Positions 9,310 to 17,609 of a DNA stretch of 64,000 bases are shown here, in pieces (the first letter of the stretch is position 1; each line of letters begins with the position of its first letter). The stretch comes from Quadrisphaera sp. INWT6 (lineage in GTDB: Bacteria > Actinomycetota > Actinomycetes > Actinomycetales > Quadrisphaeraceae): the NCBI RefSeq assembly GCF_015390235.1, contig NZ_VUOH01000003.1, positions 434,001 to 498,000 of the forward strand, written 5' to 3'. The notes below the pieces were generated by a model, which worked only from the letters and a program-made list of their open reading frames with translations, ran no database searches and was not told where the DNA came from. A program made the position numbers and the translations under genes.

Positions 9310-11111
9310 GGCGCGCCGTCTTCTGACGGCAGCTGCGCGGCGCGCTCCGTCAGCAGCCGTCCCGCCGCGCTGGATGCTGCCGCGACCTCCGCGGAGTGCG
9401 GCGCCCGGTACCAGGGCGTCAACACGACGTACGCCGCCCGGCAGCCGGTGGCCAGCAGGATGGCGCCTCCACGAGGGAGGGCTCTGACCGCATCGGCCCC
9501 GAGGATCCTCTGGCTCCGCTGGCTGGTCGACGTCGTCGCGCTGCCTCGTCCTCGGCTGGTCGAACGCGTCGTGACGTCGTGGTCTCCGATGAGGCGGGAG
9601 ATGTCCTCCGCCACCTTGGCGTCGTCGAGTCCCGCTCCGATGATCTTGCAGGTCGCCGCGGACCACAGAGCGTCCATGCCGTGGTCGCCCCACACCCGCC
9701 GCCCCTGGCCGTAGGACTGCAGGATCGTTAACGGCACCACTCCCCGTGACCCCAGGTGCGAGTACAGGTCGGGCAGGTCGCTGATCCGGCAGATGTTGGC
9801 CGCCTCGTCCAAGACCGCGAGCAGAGGCGGGTCGAGCCGCCCTCCCCGCCGCTCCGCGAGGCGCACCGCTGCCCGCATGACACGGTCGGTCAGCGCCGCC
9901 ACCAGCGGTGCCGCAGCCCCCGCGCCGTCGCGCGAGAGCAGGTAGAGCGTCTGCCGCGAGCGGGCGAACGCCGGCGCATCTAGCTCGTCAAGGACTCGTG
10001 CCGGTGCGCCCGGTCCTGCCGGTGACGGCGGGGAGACCCACGCCATGATCGAATCGTCGCGCAGGCACTGGGCAGCGGTCCGCGCCGTCTCGTACACCCC
10101 GTCGCGGGTCTCTGCGGCCCCCAGCTGCCGCCCCCGCAGGCTCGCTGCGGCCGCTGCCCTGCCCTGGGCGCGCAGGAGGTCTGCGGGCTCAGGGGTGGTG
10201 GGGTCGTTGAGCCAGGCGAAGACGTCGTGCAGATTCTTGCCGGACACCGCGGCAGCGAGGAGCAGTCCCGTCAGCAGGTCGTGAGCCGCCGAGCTCCAGA
10301 AGTCCTTGTCCCGCGTCCCGCGGACCTCCTGCACAAAGTGACCAGCGAGCCGGTGCGCCTCCTCGACCGTGTCGACGCCGCGCAGCGGGTTCCACCACCA
10401 CGTCTGCGGCGCGAAGACGATCCGCTGGGGATCGAAGACCCACACGCGCTCGGCAGTCCTCCCCGCCCGCAGTGCAGACGTGGACGCCCAGAGGTCCGCC
10501 TTGTTGCTGGTCGCGACGACCGCCCCGGGTGCCTCCAGGACTGCGGGGACAGCCAGTGCTGTCGTCTTCCCTGCCCGTGGCGCCATGACTGCGAGCAGGA
10601 CGTCCTCCCACGACGCCCTGAGGGCGTGGCGGGCACCTGGTCGCCCGGACAACTGCCCCACCGCGACACCGCACTCGTCAGCGGGAGTCCGCCGCCGGTG
10701 CAGGTGCTCCAGCGACGGACGCAGGGCTCTAGCCCGGCGCCGCGCCTGATCGGGAGCAAGCGGAGCCACGTCGGCGAGCCCCGCCAGAGAACCCACTGGC
10801 ACCGTGGCGCGCACCCGCCCGCGCAGACGGGCGGTGACGGAGTTGACGCACACGCCGACGACGAGCGCCTCTGCGGCGAAGACGGTCGCCACCGCCGCGG
10901 GCGGCACCCCTGCCCAGACCGTCGCAGGACCGTCCCGCAGGAGCGCCAGGACGAAGTCCACTCCGAGGTCCGGCCCCCTCGCCCCCGTCCCCCACAGCCA
11001 GCCGGCGATCCTGCCCGCCGACCAGGCCCCCGCCACCAGGGCGATTGCTCCCCAAGCGCCGGCGAGCACGAGCCAGGGACCGAGGTCTCCCCCACCGTCA
11101 CCGCGGCGCAC
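9306..11111 (-). CDS. TraD/VirD4-like coupling protein
   Basis: This 601-residue ATPase should link the relaxosome to the secretion channel. Hydrophobic segments near residues 10-30 and 70-100 anchor it. MAPRAGKTTALAVPA is the Walker A motif and LLAVLDEAANI is Walker B. The NKADLWAST and VWVFDPQ segments and a C-terminal LIGDHDVTTRS region fit the T4CP family. The GTG at 11111 gives a 14-nt overlap with the VirB4-like gene; a longer frame reaching 11243 only reads the neighbour out of frame. Confidence 0.85.
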   Translation of the reverse strand: MRRGDGGGDLGPWLVLAGAWGAIALVAGAWSAGRIAGWLWGTGARGPDLGVDFVLALLRDGPATVWAGVPPAAVATVFAAEALVVGVCVNSVTARLRGRVRATVPVGSLAGLADVAPLAPDQARRRARALRPSLEHLHRRRTPADECGVAVGQLSGRPGARHALRASWEDVLLAVMAPRAGKTTALAVPAVLEAPGAVVATSNKADLWASTSALRAGRTAERVWVFDPQRIVFAPQTWWWNPLRGVDTVEEAHRLAGHFVQEVRGTRDKDFWSSAAHDLLTGLLLAAAVSGKNLHDVFAWLNDPTTPEPADLLRAQGRAAAAASLRGRQLGAAETRDGVYETARTAAQCLRDDSIMAWVSPPSPAGPGAPARVLDELDAPAFARSRQTLYLLSRDGAGAAAPLVAALTDRVMRAAVRLAERRGGRLDPPLLAVLDEAANICRISDLPDLYSHLGSRGVVPLTILQSYGQGRRVWGDHGMDALWSAATCKIIGAGLDDAKVAEDISRLIGDHDVTTRSTSRGRGSATTSTSQRSQRILGADAVRALPRGGAILLATGCRAAYVVLTPWYRAPHSAEVAAASSAAGRLLTERAAQLPSEDGAP

Positions 11112-12519
11112 GGTGGTCCCCAGGCTGGCGATGGTCGGTCTCGTACAGGTCGGGCTCGTCACCGACCAGCTCCATCTCGACGGGGATGCCGATGCGCTGG
11201 CCGGTCTTGATGAGGTACTTCCCCCGGCCGGGGTGACGCCCACCTGCCTGCCACGTCTCCGGGGACGACCACGAGGCCACCAGCTGCGTCTCCGCGGCGG
11301 ACAGCGGAACGACGCGAGAGACCTGGTCGAGCTCCCTCGTCGGGAGGCCGGCGAGAACGGTGATGGCGCAGCGGTCCACGAAGCCCCTCGCCTTTGCCCT
11401 GTCGCTCTCCGTAGGCAGCGCGTTGAGGTCGTCCAGGGAGTGCGTGAGCATCACGTGGGCGACGTCACGGCCGCGGTACACGCGGGTCAGGGCGTCGGCG
11501 TGGTCGACCAGTCCTGGCGCTCCCCGCAGGGCCCGCCACAGCTCGTCCAGGACCGCGACGAACCGCCGTCGTGGCGCCAGGCCGGCGTCGGCGAGCGCGG
11601 CTGCCGCGTCGATCACAGCGAAGCCGTAGCTCCAGGTGCTGAGCATCGCCGCGGCCAGGAGCGTGTCACCGGCGGAGGCCACGGCGGAGATGTCCACGCT
11701 GATCGCTGGAGCGCTCAGGTCGAGGGGCGTCGTGGTGGGTCCGTCGAAGACGCCGCGGAGCGAGCCGTCGCACAGGGTGCGGAGCGTCTGCCGCAGCTTC
11801 CGCGTCTCGACGTCGTAGGCGGTGCGGGTGCTCACCTCGGCTGCTGAGACGAGGTCGTCCGGCGCCTCCCGCAGCAGCCTGAGCACGTCGGGGACGGTGG
11901 GCTCCTGCGAACTCCTGGTGGTGAGCAGGTCGAGCGCCGTCCCGACGACCGCCTCCTCGCCGTTCGTGATGGGCTCGTCGCTGCGGACCAGTGAGGCCAG
12001 CGCGAGGACAGCGGAGAGGCGCCTGCCCCGGACCTCGGCCCGCAGCGTCGAGGCTGCCTGACCCGTCAGGTGCTGCAGCGCGGTTCCCAGCGGCCCGGCG
12101 TCGAGCGGGTTGACGCGGTCGAGCCCTCGTCCGACGCGGACCACCTGACCGCCGGCCGACTGGACGACGCGGCTGTAGTCGGGCTTGGCGTCGCCGAGGA
12201 ACAGCGGGGTGATGCCGAAGCCCATCCCGCCACGGGTGAGCCGCTTGGCGGCGGCACTCTTGCCGGTGCCCGGCTGACCGAGGACGAACACCCCGCGATT
12301 GGTGGTCAGCCCGGCCTCCATCCAGGCGAACGGGTCGAGCGCGACGTGCTCTCCCCACAGGAGGTGGCGGCCCAGCGGCACACCGAGGGCAGGTGCGCCG
12401 GAGCCTGCCGTGAAGGGGAACAGCCCAGCGGCCTGGACGGTCGTCGCCTGGTACTCAGGCGCTGCCTGCACGTGGATGGGACGCTCACGGCCCTCGAGGG
12501 GGGCCCTGCTGGTCGACAT
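11098..12519 (-). CDS. VirB4/TraC-like secretion ATPase
   Basis: This 473-residue protein probably powers assembly or substrate movement in the type IV secretion channel. Walker A is GQPGTGKSAAAKR and Walker B is FVAVLDELWRAL. Between them are KPDYSRVV and NPLDAG motifs common in VirB4-type ATPases, and HVMLTHSLDDL follows. At 473 residues it is short for VirB4 (usually near 800) and has mainly the ATPase half. The large N-terminal part may be supplied by the SCO6880-like protein next to it. The ATG shares one base with the upstream TGA (TGATG). Confidence 0.85.
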   Translation of the reverse strand: MSTSRAPLEGRERPIHVQAAPEYQATTVQAAGLFPFTAGSGAPALGVPLGRHLLWGEHVALDPFAWMEAGLTTNRGVFVLGQPGTGKSAAAKRLTRGGMGFGITPLFLGDAKPDYSRVVQSAGGQVVRVGRGLDRVNPLDAGPLGTALQHLTGQAASTLRAEVRGRRLSAVLALASLVRSDEPITNGEEAVVGTALDLLTTRSSQEPTVPDVLRLLREAPDDLVSAAEVSTRTAYDVETRKLRQTLRTLCDGSLRGVFDGPTTTPLDLSAPAISVDISAVASAGDTLLAAAMLSTWSYGFAVIDAAAALADAGLAPRRRFVAVLDELWRALRGAPGLVDHADALTRVYRGRDVAHVMLTHSLDDLNALPTESDRAKARGFVDRCAITVLAGLPTRELDQVSRVVPLSAAETQLVASWSSPETWQAGGRHPGRGKYLIKTGQRIGIPVEMELVGDEPDLYETDHRQPGDHRAPR

Positions 12520-14132
12520 CACGGCCTCCCCCGACCGCTCAGGCGGCCGGAGGCCGAGGTGAGCGCCACGGGATGCAGCCCCAGCGGGAGCGTCGTGGCG
12601 AAGCCGACCGACTGGCCGCCGTAGAGGCGGCGGAGCCGGATCTTGGTCTGGTCCGCACGCGCCTCGACGTCGGCGACGGCGTCCGCCAGCTGCTCGGGGT
12701 CGGTGACGGTGGTGGTGACGTAGGCGCTGACCAGGACGACACCGGCGCCCACAGCCTCTTCTCGGGCGGCGCGCCGCGCCTGCTCACGGTCCGCGACGTC
12801 CCGGGCCGTCTCATCACGTCGCTGCGCGCGCCGCACGGCGTCACGGAAGTCCGCGGCGTTCACCTCGGACTCTAGGAGCCGAGCGGCGTCGGCCGCTGGC
12901 ATCGGACGGTAGAGGAGGCAGACGCGCTTGAGGTACCGCCCCGGGGAGTGCAGGCGCGACAGCACGTCGCTGGTGACGAGCTGGCGAGGCGCCTCCTGCC
13001 ACCCCCAGCTGACCGACGTCCCCGAGTCATGCCGCAGCTGGTCCCAGCCCTCCTCCACAGCCACGGGCGACGCGTGGTCCCACCCGTGGGCCCCGCGGCC
13101 GCGCAATTCCCGCCGCGTGGACGGGACTGGCCCTCGCCCGCGGTACCCCGGGTCGTAGGCGACGGCCGCGACCTCCACCAGGTCCTCGGCGGTCGCCCGC
13201 CCCCTTACCGTGACCCCGCACGCCCCCAGCGACGACTCGAGCCCTGACATGAGGCGGTCGGCTTCAGCGGCCGCCGAGTGCACGTCCTCGACACTGCCGA
13301 CCCTGACTGCTCTGCTGTGGCGGACTCGCGCGTTCCCACCTGCTGCGCTCCCGCCGCCCAGGAGGCGGGCATCGTCGAAGGTGACGCACACCCACGTCCG
13401 CACGTGAGCGGTGGCGGCGGGGGCCCTCGCGACCAGGTCGCGCAGCAGGGTCCGGACATCGGCGGGAGCGGCGGGGTCCACGCGGGCCGCGACCGAGTCG
13501 TGAAGTGCTGTGCCCGGCTCCGGGGCCGTCTCGACGATGACAGCCACCCAGCGGACGGCAGGCAGGTAGCCGAGACCAGCCAGCCAGGAGTGCCACGCGC
13601 TGACCCAGCCGTCGGCATCGTCGCGCTCGACCAGCCAGGCCGAGGAGGAGGCGCAGCTGACCGCCACGGTCAGCGTCCCGCGCGCCTGGTCGTGGACGAC
13701 GGCGAAGTCCTCCCGCCTGGAACTCGTGACCACGTGGAGGTCCAGGTCCGCCAAAGGAGCCGGCCCACGCCCCTGAGCGCCGCCGGAGGGCACGACGAAG
13801 GGGGTGGGCGCGTTCGGCCCGTACCGTCGCGAGCGTCGCCCCTTGCCGGTGGCGCGCACCCACTGCAGCCGGCGCCGGACGTGCCGGGGGAGGGGCTCAC
13901 CGCCCACGCGGAGAGCCGCGACAAGCGCTATAGCGGCAGCGAGCGGTGCACTGACAGCACCCCATCGAGGGGTGGCTGCGGCGAGCAGCATGGGCACGAG
14001 GACGCATCCCAGGACGATGGCGCTGGACGTGGCGTCCAGCCCCCACAGGCCGATGCCGCGGCGCAGCCGCCAGCCGCCGTAGAGCCGCACCGGCGGTTCC
14101 GGAGCGAGCCCACCGGTAGCCCCAGAGCTCAT
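12519..14132 (-). CDS. SCO6880-like type IV secretion membrane protein
   Basis: This 537-residue protein starts with an RLYGGWRLRRGIGLWGL segment, then two membrane helices (about residues 35-52 and 62-73). A long soluble alpha/beta region follows, with no Walker motif. This layout matches the SCO6880 family found beside VirB4 ATPases in actinobacterial conjugation loci. The family resembles a PrgI/VirB3 membrane part joined to a VirB4-like N-terminal domain. It overlaps the ATPase gene downstream and the TrbL-like gene upstream. Its exact mechanical role is not established. Confidence 0.7.
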   Translation of the reverse strand: MSSGATGGLAPEPPVRLYGGWRLRRGIGLWGLDATSSAIVLGCVLVPMLLAAATPRWGAVSAPLAAAIALVAALRVGGEPLPRHVRRRLQWVRATGKGRRSRRYGPNAPTPFVVPSGGAQGRGPAPLADLDLHVVTSSRREDFAVVHDQARGTLTVAVSCASSSAWLVERDDADGWVSAWHSWLAGLGYLPAVRWVAVIVETAPEPGTALHDSVAARVDPAAPADVRTLLRDLVARAPAATAHVRTWVCVTFDDARLLGGGSAAGGNARVRHSRAVRVGSVEDVHSAAAEADRLMSGLESSLGACGVTVRGRATAEDLVEVAAVAYDPGYRGRGPVPSTRRELRGRGAHGWDHASPVAVEEGWDQLRHDSGTSVSWGWQEAPRQLVTSDVLSRLHSPGRYLKRVCLLYRPMPAADAARLLESEVNAADFRDAVRRAQRRDETARDVADREQARRAAREEAVGAGVVLVSAYVTTTVTDPEQLADAVADVEARADQTKIRLRRLYGGQSVGFATTLPLGLHPVALTSASGRLSGRGRP

Positions 14133-15391
14133 CGGTTCACCTCGCCGGTCACGTCCTCAGCGACACCCTGCGCCGCCCTGTGCGCATCGCGGACGAGCGC
14201 GGCCCCACCGGCCACCACGGCCAGCGCTGCACCGACGGGTACCGCTCCAGCCGCCGCAGTACCTGCGGCGGCCGTCGTGGTGGCAGACGTCGTTCCCGCT
14301 GCCGCTGCGGCTGGAGCTCCTGCTGCCGCCGAGGCCGACGACGCCCCAGGGGCCGCACCGGCCGCCGCCGCACTGCTGGCCTGCGGCGACGTAGCTGCCG
14401 CGCCCGCTGGCGCCGGCCCGCCCGGTCGGGGTCCGGCCGTCGGCGACGGCAGCGGGCCAGGTGGAGAAGCACTGCCGAGGTCGCGGCTGAGCCGGTCGGC
14501 CTGACCCGTTGCGCCAGAACGCATCCCGTACAGGGCGGCAGCGGTGGAGGCAGCGGAGACCGACGCACCGAGCATCGCGGTTCCACCACCCCCTGCCGTG
14601 ATGCCGGTAGTGGTCCAGCTGAAGAACCTCATCAGAGCCGGGAGCGCCACGATGGCGAGGAGCATCATCGTGAAGCCCACCAGGACGGTGCGAGGGTCCT
14701 GACCGTCGCCGATCAGCACCACGGCCGTGGCGTAGACGAGGGCGGCGATCGGCTTATAGGCGACCAGCGCCGTCATCCACCCGAGGACCTTGGGCAGCCA
14801 GCCCTTCGTGGCCCCGGTCATCGAACCGCTCGCAGCCAGCACCACGACTCCGGCGAGGACGACGACCGCCCCCTCGCGGAAGATCATGACCACGGCCTGG
14901 ACGAGACCCGCGAGCATGAGGAGCAGGCCGAGCACGATGACCGCTCCGGAGGAGTCCACCCCCTGAAGGCTGGCGATGGCGAGCAGCCGCTCGGCAGCGC
15001 GGCCCCCGGATGCCTGACCCAGCACCCAGACGGAGAAGGCGTCTCCCGCTCGCAGGGCAGCAGCTGGCGCGGCGATGCCGATCCCGGCCCACAGGACGAG
15101 GGCGAAGAGTCCTCGACCTGCTGTCAGCAGAGGGTCCGCTCTGCGCGAGAGGACCATCTGGATGGCCTGCCACATCAGGCCGGCGGTCGCGACTGCACCT
15201 GCCAGCCACAGGACGTAGCCGCGGATCGCGAATGCGGGTGACGTCTCCAGGTCGATCGACGGCACGTTCACCCACCAGCTGAGGGTGGCGCCCATGACCC
15301 AGCCCGCTCCCTCGCGCATCGCGTCGGCGAAGGGGTCGGTGACAAGGGACCCGACGGCTGAGCCGGCGGTCGGCAGCGAGGCCAGGGTCAC
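14129..15391 (-). CDS. TrbL/VirB6-like channel protein
   Basis: This is a 420-residue polytopic membrane protein. From GTG 15391 (VTLASLPTAGSAVGSLVTDP) it has six to seven hydrophobic helices over about residues 45-300, including VVMIFREGAVVVLAGVVVLA and MMLLAIVALPALMRFF. An Ala/Gly/Pro-rich cytoplasmic tail follows, with one more hydrophobic stretch near the end. This matches TrbL/VirB6 channel components. The GTG overlaps the TGA of the small membrane protein upstream by 4 bp; the longer frame up to 15730 is an out-of-frame reading of that gene. Confidence 0.75.
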   Translation of the reverse strand: MTLASLPTAGSAVGSLVTDPFADAMREGAGWVMGATLSWWVNVPSIDLETSPAFAIRGYVLWLAGAVATAGLMWQAIQMVLSRRADPLLTAGRGLFALVLWAGIGIAAPAAALRAGDAFSVWVLGQASGGRAAERLLAIASLQGVDSSGAVIVLGLLLMLAGLVQAVVMIFREGAVVVLAGVVVLAASGSMTGATKGWLPKVLGWMTALVAYKPIAALVYATAVVLIGDGQDPRTVLVGFTMMLLAIVALPALMRFFSWTTTGITAGGGGTAMLGASVSAASTAAALYGMRSGATGQADRLSRDLGSASPPGPLPSPTAGPRPGGPAPAGAAATSPQASSAAAAGAAPGASSASAAAGAPAAAAAGTTSATTTAAAGTAAAGAVPVGAALAVVAGGAALVRDAHRAAQGVAEDVTGEVNR

Positions 15392-15660
15392 GAGACCAGG
15401 ACTCCGACGATGCCGGCAGCCAGCGTCAGGGTGGACAGGCCACCCAGGACCCACGGCAACCCGGCAGCACCATCGACCGCCATGGAGGACCTGTTGCGGC
15501 GGCCCAGGATCATCATGAACGCGCACATGCCGAAGCCGAAGAGCCCGGCGACGATGCCGATCCACTTCATCCAGCTGATGAAGAGGGACATGGGCTCTGC
15601 AAGGCCCGGCGGAGCGGCGGGGGCCGGGTTGGGCACAGCTGCTAGGAGCAGATCGATCAC
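15388..15660 (-). CDS. Small two-helix membrane protein of the secretion operon
   Basis: This 90-residue protein has a short N-terminal hydrophobic start, a Pro/Ala-rich loop and two membrane helices (about residues 28-50 and 68-88). They are separated by LGRRNRSSMAVDGAAGLP. The size and layout resemble VirB2/TrbC-type subunits or small channel partners, but no cleavage site is clear. It is the first gene of the reverse secretion operon, starting at GTG 15660 with its promoter in the divergent region to the right. Confidence 0.6.
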   Translation of the reverse strand: MIDLLLAAVPNPAPAAPPGLAEPMSLFISWMKWIGIVAGLFGFGMCAFMMILGRRNRSSMAVDGAAGLPWVLGGLSTLTLAAGIVGVLVS

Positions 15661-15748
15661 GGCGTGGCCTCACTGTCTGTGACATCCAGGACGGACGGCG
15701 TCCGGCGCACCGATGGGCGCACCCGGTCACGCACTGTCTGGCCAGCTG

Positions 15749-15961
15749 CTTGCCCAGAGCCTCCAGCGCCGCAACGGGACGCTTCGAGCGACGAACGGGC
15801 CCCTGGCTCCGCGCCTTGCCCAGTCCCTTGTTCCAGCGGAACGGCCCAGTTCAGGCCGATGGGACGCCTCGGGTGACCCGTGCGACCCTCGCATCAGGGT
15901 GATCATGTGATCACTCTGGGCGACCAGGCTGCCACCAGCGCCGGGCAAGGGTCCGGGCAAG
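15749..15961. promoter_or_regulatory. Divergent promoter region with GGGCAAG repeats
   Basis: The 393-bp gap between the reverse secretion operon and the forward Tad operon holds no gene. It carries CTTGCCC at 15749 and 15815, the latter with a degraded second copy (CTTGTTC) 12 bp on at 15827. GGGCAAG occurs at 15943 and 15955, also 12 bp apart. The repeats face each other across a 16-bp palindrome. The layout fits common control of both operons by one factor. I could not place -35 and -10 boxes with confidence. Confidence 0.6.
15899..15914. promoter_or_regulatory. Palindromic operator candidate
   Basis: GTGATCATGTGATCAC is a perfect inverted repeat of two 7-bp arms around a 2-bp centre, lying 140-155 bp before the CpaB-like start codon. 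It is AT-rich against a GC-rich background. It would suit a dimeric helix-turn-helix repressor such as a GntR- or KorA-type protein. No candidate repressor gene of that kind is seen in the window. Confidence 0.5.
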
Positions 15962-16053
15962 AGGCGCCCTACAGAGTGACGCCGCCGCCATCCGCTCCAG
16001 AGGCGCGCCTGACTACTTAGCGTCTCCGCCGTAGTCGATCAACGAGGATGGAC

Positions 16054-16758
16054 ATGAGCATCAGCAGCACGCGTCGCACACGGGACGGGGCCGTCGCCTC
16101 CGTGCCCCGCCCGTCGGGGCCCGCCCGGTCTGTCGCCGCACCGTCCGTGGCGGCCTCACCGGTCAAGTCCCGGCGTCGCCCGGCTCTCGCCGCCTTGGGC
16201 GTGGTGCTCGTGGTGACCGGCGGGGTTGGTGCCGCCTGGCTGGTGAGCGACGCCGGCGGGACCGTGTCCGTGCTCGCGCTCGCGCACGACGTCCCCCGGG
16301 GACACGTGCTCGAGCCCGAGGACCTCGTCACCGCTCGCACGACCCCCGACGCGGCGCTGCAGGTGGTGCCCTCGGACCGCCTGGGCGACCTCATCGGACA
16401 GCGCGCAGCGGTGAGCCTCCCCGCCGGCTCGCTGCTGACCCCGAGTTCGACCACGTCCGCCGTCGTCCCTGGTGAAGGGCAGTCCGTGGTCGGCATCTCC
16501 CTCAGCACGGCGCAGATGCCGGCGACGACCCTCCTCACCGGCGACCGGGTGCGCATCGTCAGCACTCCTCCCACGCAGGCAGAACCACCGGGCGAGGCTC
16601 CGGACACCGTCCAGGGAGAGGTCGTCGACGTGGCCTCCCCCGACCGGGCCGGGTCGACCACGGTGGACGTCCTGGTCCCCAGCCTGGAGGCAGCGGACCT
16701 CGCAGCGCGCGCCGCCACCGGGCGCGTCGCGCTCGTCCTGGACTCGAGGGTCGACTGA
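16054..16758 (+). CDS. SAF-domain (CpaB/RcpC-like) pilus protein
   Basis: This 234-residue membrane-anchored protein has a cytoplasmic basic N-terminus, one membrane helix (about residues 43-62) and then an extracellular SAF domain. LALAHDVPRGHVLEPEDLVTART and the following LIGQRAAVSLPAGSLLTPS are the SAF signature. CpaB/RcpC proteins support Tad pilus assembly, perhaps through wall contact. The ATG at 16054 lies 6 nt after GAGG; the ATG at 16048 touches the ribosome site and is unlikely. It is the first gene of the Tad operon. Confidence 0.75.
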   Translation: MSISSTRRTRDGAVASVPRPSGPARSVAAPSVAASPVKSRRRPALAALGVVLVVTGGVGAAWLVSDAGGTVSVLALAHDVPRGHVLEPEDLVTARTTPDAALQVVPSDRLGDLIGQRAAVSLPAGSLLTPSSTTSAVVPGEGQSVVGISLSTAQMPATTLLTGDRVRIVSTPPTQAEPPGEAPDTVQGEVVDVASPDRAGSTTVDVLVPSLEAADLAARAATGRVALVLDSRVD

Positions 16759-17609
16759 TGGCGGTCATCGCGCTGGCCAGCGCCAGCGGGGCTCCGGGTG
16801 TCACCACGACAGCGCTCGCGTTGACACTGCTCTGGCCGCGTCCGGCCCTCCTGGTCGAGGCAGCGCCGTACGGCTCGTCGGCCGTCCTGGCCGGCTACCT
16901 GCGCGGCGCTGTAGCGCCGGGCGGCCGGTCCGTGCTGGGGCTGGCACGGGCGCACCGCCTGGGTCGCCTCTCCGAAGCGATCGATGAGAACGCCGTCCCC
17001 CTGGACGACGAGGGCCGCCACCGCCTCCTCCCGGCGATCGCCCAGCCTGAGCAGGCGAGCAGTCTCCGGCAGCTCTGGGAACCCCTCAGCGAGGTGCTCG
17101 CGGATCTGGGGTCGACGGGCCCGGAGGCAGACGACGGTCCCGCCACGGATGGACCCGAGACGGGCGGCTACGACGTCATCGTCGACGCGGGCCGTCTGGG
17201 CGCTGCAGCAGGACCCGACGCACTCGTCTCCAGTGCGGACGTGGTGCTTCTGTGCGTACGCACCCAGCTGCCAGCCATCGCTGCAGCCCGCGCGCGACTG
17301 CAGTCCTTGGACGTGCAGGGCCGTGTCGCCCTGGCGATCGTCGGGGACGGCAGGCCGTACACCGGTGCTGAGATCTCCCGCCTCACGGCGACGCCAGTGC
17401 TGACCAGCCTCGCCTGGGACCCGCCCGCTGCTGACGTCCTGGCCGTCGGCGCGACGCGCCCCAGGCGCTGGGAGAGCAGCGCCTACCTGCGGTCAGCAGC
17501 TGCTGCGGCGGAGGCCGTCCAGCGCGAGGTCGCCACCGCGGGCCGGCGGTCCGTGCCACCGGACGTGAGTCACCTGGACGCGGCCATCCCGATCGGGGGC
17601 TCCCGGTGA
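16758..17609 (+). CDS. CpaE/MinD-like ATPase-fold protein
   Basis: This 283-residue protein belongs to the ParA/MinD superfamily that localises Tad pilus assembly. Its N-terminus ASASGAPGVTTTALALTLLW sits where KGGVGKTT would be, but both lysines are absent. YDVIVDAGRL matches the Walker B region, and SSADVVLLCVRTQL is the usual following strand. Lysine loss suggests weak or absent ATP hydrolysis. The ATG shares a base with the CpaB-like stop (CTGATG), and its own stop overlaps tadA. Confidence 0.7.
   Translation: MAVIALASASGAPGVTTTALALTLLWPRPALLVEAAPYGSSAVLAGYLRGAVAPGGRSVLGLARAHRLGRLSEAIDENAVPLDDEGRHRLLPAIAQPEQASSLRQLWEPLSEVLADLGSTGPEADDGPATDGPETGGYDVIVDAGRLGAAAGPDALVSSADVVLLCVRTQLPAIAAARARLQSLDVQGRVALAIVGDGRPYTGAEISRLTATPVLTSLAWDPPAADVLAVGATRPRRWESSAYLRSAAAAAEAVQREVATAGRRSVPPDVSHLDAAIPIGGSR

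Noticed and set aside
14180..15241. 353-codon forward open frame opposite the TrbL-like gene
   Set aside because: Arg-rich translation, while the reverse frame shows regular membrane helices.
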